Positions 61,511 through 64,000 of a stretch of DNA of 64,000 bases are shown here, one piece after another. The number at the start of each line of letters is the position of its first letter. Positions within the stretch are counted from its first letter, which is position 1. Where the stretch lies: assembly GCA_002343505.1 (NCBI GenBank), contig DDQZ01000067.1:9404-73403 (forward strand). The letters are read 5' to 3'. The notes below the pieces were generated by a model, which was given only the letters and a program-made list of their open reading frames with translations, searched no databases and was not told where the DNA came from. The position numbers and the translations under genes are program-made. Source of the DNA: Verrucomicrobiaceae bacterium UBA2429. GTDB taxonomy: Bacteria > Verrucomicrobiota > Verrucomicrobiia > Verrucomicrobiales > Verrucomicrobiaceae.

Positions 61511-61547
61511 AAGTTCGAAATTCGAAGCTCGAAATTCGAAATTCAAA
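61511..61547. repeat. Short direct/inverted repeat of TTCGAAATTC
   Basis: The decamer AATTCGAA and its neighbours (TTCGAAATTCGAAGCTCGAA, continuing into a second copy) form a self-complementary AT-richer repeat in a GC-rich surrounding, just before the nitrilase gene. Its palindromic half-sites could fold, but no termination tract follows. Confidence 0.55.
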
Positions 61548-61574
61548 CCGCACATTCCGCAATCCGCACTCCCG

Positions 61575-62360
61575 ATGCCCGACGCTCTCACACTCCACCT
61601 CGTTCAGCTTGACTCCCAATGGGAGGACAAAGCGGCGAACTTCGCCCGCGTCCGCGACCTCATCGCCCGCGCCATGCCCGCTCCCGGCGGCCTGATCATC
61701 CTGCCGGAAATGTTCGCCACCGGATTCAGCGACCGCCTCGCCGCCACCCTCGAGCCCCTCGACGGCCCCGTCACCGCTTTTCTCCGCGACATCGCCTCCC
61801 GCACCCGCTGCGCCGTCGTCGGCGGCCTCGTCACCCCGGCGCCGGACGGGCGTGGATTCAATCAAGCACTCGCCATCGCCCCGGACGGCTCCGCACTCGC
61901 CCGCTACAGCAAGACCCATCCCTTCGCCCTTGGCGGCGAGGATTCCGTCCACGCGCCCGGCGGTCCGCCCGTCATCTTCGAGTGGGGCGGATTGAAAATC
62001 TCCCCCCTCATCTGTTACGACCTGCGCTTTCCCGAAACCGCCCGCTCCGCGCTCGCCCTCGGTGCCGAGGCCGTCATTTACATCGCCTCCTGGCCCGTTC
62101 GCCGCCAGGACCACTGGATCACCCTGCTCCAGGCGCGCGCCATTGAAAACCAGGCCTATGTCATCGGCGTCAACCGCTGCGGCAACGACCCGCGCCACAG
62201 CCACGGCGGGCGCTCCCTCATCGCCGACCCGCACGGCGTCGTCATCGCTGACGCAGGAGCGCAGGAGCGCGTCATCACCGCGCGCGTCGAGCCCGCCCTC
62301 GTCCGCGAATGGCGCGCGCAGTTCCCCGCCGCGCGCGAGTATCTCGCCCTTCAGCCTTGA
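61575..62360 (+). CDS. Nitrilase-superfamily amidase (omega-amidase-like)
   Basis: The ATG at 61575 gives 261 residues. The catalytic triad of the C-N hydrolase family is present: Glu in IILPEMFATGF (about residue 41), Lys in YSKTHPF (about 112) and Cys in LICYDLRFPE (about 144). The sequence most resembles the YafV/Nit2 omega-amidase group that acts on alpha-ketoglutaramate and related amides. It precedes a cysteine-cluster gene by 18 bases. Confidence 0.92.
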   Translation: MPDALTLHLVQLDSQWEDKAANFARVRDLIARAMPAPGGLIILPEMFATGFSDRLAATLEPLDGPVTAFLRDIASRTRCAVVGGLVTPAPDGRGFNQALAIAPDGSALARYSKTHPFALGGEDSVHAPGGPPVIFEWGGLKISPLICYDLRFPETARSALALGAEAVIYIASWPVRRQDHWITLLQARAIENQAYVIGVNRCGNDPRHSHGGRSLIADPHGVVIADAGAQERVITARVEPALVREWRAQFPAAREYLALQP

Positions 62361-62378
62361 AAGCGCCGTTTCCGGATC

Positions 62379-62903
62379 ATGCCGCCAGACCCGCCACCCT
62401 CCGAACCAGCGGACACCGCGCCCGGCAGCCTTTGCACCGCCTGCGGCCTTTGCTGTGACGGCACCCTCTTCCACATCGTCCGCCTCCAGCCCGCGGATTC
62501 CGCCCGCCAGTTGTCAGCCCTCGGCATGAAGCTGCGCCGCAGGAAAAAAGACCCCTACTTCACCCAGCCCTGCGCCTTTCTGCACGACTGCCGCTGCGCC
62601 ATTTACGAGCACCGCCCCCAGCGCTGCCGTCACTTCGAGTGCCGCGTCCTTCAGCGGCTGCAAAACGACGAGATCACCCCTGTTGCCGCGCATGCCCTCA
62701 TACGCCAGGCCCGCCAGATCGCGTGTGGCATTGAGGTTCAGCTCGCCTCCGGAGACGACACCGCCGCGCATCTCCCCCTGCTTGAGCGCTGCGAGGCCGC
62801 CCTGGCCGCCATCCCATCCGGCACTCCGGCCAGTTCGAATTTGAGCGCCGCTCTCCAGGAACTTCAGCGCCTCCTGCGCGCCGAGTTCCACGCTCTCGGT
62901 TGA
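62379..62903 (+). CDS. YkgJ-family cysteine-cluster protein
   Basis: This 174-residue protein carries the Cys-rich pattern CTACGLCCDGTLF, PCAFLHDCRCAIYEHRPQRCRHFECRVL, which is typical of the YkgJ/UPF0153 zinc- or iron-binding family of unknown function. The C-terminal 80 residues are helical and non-cysteine. It shares the strand and close spacing with the nitrilase gene upstream. Confidence 0.88.
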   Translation: MPPDPPPSEPADTAPGSLCTACGLCCDGTLFHIVRLQPADSARQLSALGMKLRRRKKDPYFTQPCAFLHDCRCAIYEHRPQRCRHFECRVLQRLQNDEITPVAAHALIRQARQIACGIEVQLASGDDTAAHLPLLERCEAALAAIPSGTPASSNLSAALQELQRLLRAEFHALG

Positions 62904-63026
62904 GTTTTCCAGTCCTCTGCGCCCCTGACGCCAAACGCGCGTCCGTCTTGACCAAAATATGGGAGGCATCCTGGCTGGACACTGGCATGAAAGCAGCGTC
63001 TTTGACAGGCACACTCCCGCACACCC

Positions 63027-64000
63027 ATGAGCAAGACAAATCCCTCCAAACCACTCAGCAAAAACATCCACCTCCTCCGCTGGGTGAAGAAGATGGCCGC
63101 CCTGTGCAAGCCCGACCGCATCCACTGGGTGGACGGCTCCAAAGCCGAGTATGACCGCCTCTGCGAGCAGATGGTGGAAGGCGGCACCTTCATCAAGCTC
63201 AACCAGAAACAGTGGCCCGGCTGCTATTACGCCAAGTCCGACCCCAGCGACGTCGCCCGCGTGGAGGAGCGCACCTTCATCTGCTCCCACTCCAAGGACG
63301 GCGCGGGGCCCACCAACAACTGGGAGGACCCCTTCGAGATGAAGAAGAAGCTGCGCGGCCTCTTCAACGGCTGCATGAGGGGCCGCACCATGTATGTGCT
63401 GCCCTTCAGCATGGGGCCGCTGGACTCGCCCATGTCCCAGATCGGCGTGCAGCTCACCGACTCGCCCTACGTCGTCGTGAACATGCGCATCATGGCCCGC
63501 ATCGGGAAGAAGGTCTTCCAGATCATAGACAAGGGCGAAAAGCGCGTCGTCCCCTGCATGCACACCGTCGGCGCGCCCCTCAAAAAGGGCCAGAAGGACG
63601 TGTCATGGCCCTGCAACAAGGAGAAATACATCGTCCACTTCCCCGAGACGCGCGAGATCTGGAGCTACGGCTCCGGCTACGGCGGCAATGCCCTGCTCGG
63701 CAAGAAGTGCTTCGCCCTGCGCATCGCCTCCGCCATGGCCCGGGACGAGGGCTGGATGGCCGAGCACATGCTCATCCTCGGCGTCGAGAACCCCAAGGGC
63801 GAGAAGACCTACGTCGCCGCCGCCTTCCCCTCCGCCTGCGGCAAGACCAACTTCGCCATGCTCATCCCGCCCGCCCACTTCCAGAAGCAGGGCTGGAAAG
63901 TCTGGACCGTCGGCGACGACATCGCCTGGCTGAAACCCGGACCCGACGGCCGCCTCTACGCCATCAATCCCGAGGCCGGCTTCTTCGGCGTCGCCCCCGG
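63027..64000 (+). CDS. pckG: Phosphoenolpyruvate carboxykinase (GTP), N-terminal part
   Basis: The gene starts at 63027 and runs off the window after 324 codons. It matches GTP-dependent [68 protein letters not shown] in the sequence, [23 protein letters not shown], and the kinase P-loop [15 protein letters not shown] at about residues 269-283. It converts oxaloacetate and GTP to PEP in gluconeogenesis. The remaining half of the protein is outside the window. Confidence 0.97.
   Translation, partial: MSKTNPSKPLSKNIHLLRWVKKMAALCKPDRIHWVDGSKAEYDRLCEQMVEGGTFIKLNQKQWPGCYYAKSDPSDVARVEERTFICSHSKDGAGPTNNWEDPFEMKKKLRGLFNGCMRGRTMYVLPFSMGPLDSPMSQIGVQLTDSPYVVVNMRIMARIGKKVFQIIDKGEKRVVPCMHTVGAPLKKGQKDVSWPCNKEKYIVHFPETREIWSYGSGYGGNALLGKKCFALRIASAMARDEGWMAEHMLILGVENPKGEKTYVAAAFPSACGKTNFAMLIPPAHFQKQGWKVWTVGDDIAWLKPGPDGRLYAINPEAGFFGVAP

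Noticed and set aside
1..64000. tRNA and rRNA genes
   Set aside because: No cloverleaf with the invariant loop sequences and no rRNA-like conserved blocks were seen in the intergenic stretches read by eye.

Overview
The window is GC-rich, gene-dense bacterial chromosome. Gene content points to the phylum Verrucomicrobiota (or a close Planctomycetes-Verrucomicrobia-Chlamydiae relative). The indicators are a Tat-exported DUF1501 protein, a secreted protein joining a c-type cytochrome motif to leucine-rich repeats, Gfo/Idh/MocA oxidoreductases (one Tat-exported), a DUF1080-like secreted protein, a PL6 polysaccharide lyase, a PQQ-type beta-propeller and a very large multidomain subtilase. This assignment rests on family content, not on a marker gene. 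Most genes lack a clear Shine-Dalgarno sequence, and several predicted promoters lie so close to the start codon that leaderless or very short-leader mRNAs are likely. No rRNA, tRNA or CRISPR array was seen.

Layout. 1-3.5 kb (minus): DUF1501 protein (cut by the window edge), a Clp-fold serine protease of the SDH family, and sucC without an adjacent sucD. 3.7-10.3 kb (plus): a TetR regulator followed by a complete RND efflux operon (adaptor, pump, outer-membrane channel), with related operator-like sequences on both sides of the regulator. 10.4-23.6 kb: central metabolism and housekeeping, comprising a PQQ propeller, DUF2062, SDR, CCA-adding enzyme, phosphohexomutase, xylB, an orphan 2-oxoacid:ferredoxin oxidoreductase beta subunit, an exported methyltransferase, a cytochrome/LRR protein, glgC and a metal ABC permease. 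23.7-26.2 kb (minus): two Gfo/Idh/MocA oxidoreductases.

26.2-30.4 kb is an accessory island. It holds a 21-bp tandem repeat, an AT-richer unknown gene with a membrane region and a HEAT-like segment, a sequence that folds like an integron attC site just behind that gene, and an IS110-family element. The IS110 transposase carries an in-frame insert beside its predicted active-site serine, and a structured region upstream may encode a bridge RNA. No integrase gene is present in the window.

30.4-41 kb: RNase R, a PH-domain membrane protein, an ECF sigma factor with a VWA protein that has an anti-sigma-like N-terminus, an S41-fold protein that has lost both catalytic residues coupled to an IF-1-like small protein, and an SSS-family transporter overlapping a 42-residue membrane peptide. 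Small membrane proteins and the remains of a nucleotidyltransferase gene pair follow. 41-49 kb: a 1787-residue subtilase with Calx-beta repeats, a membrane protein and an MFS transporter. 49.5-53.8 kb: a four-gene glycan operon (UDP-GlcNAc 2-epimerase, polysaccharide deacetylase, GT2, FAD oxidoreductase) with a strong, apparently leaderless promoter. 53.8-64 kb: MFS, SnoaL-like protein, SDR, PL6 lyase, DUF1080-like protein, endonuclease III, two lipoproteins, GNAT, LysM amidase-like protein, nitrilase, a cysteine-cluster protein and the start of GTP-dependent PEP carboxykinase.
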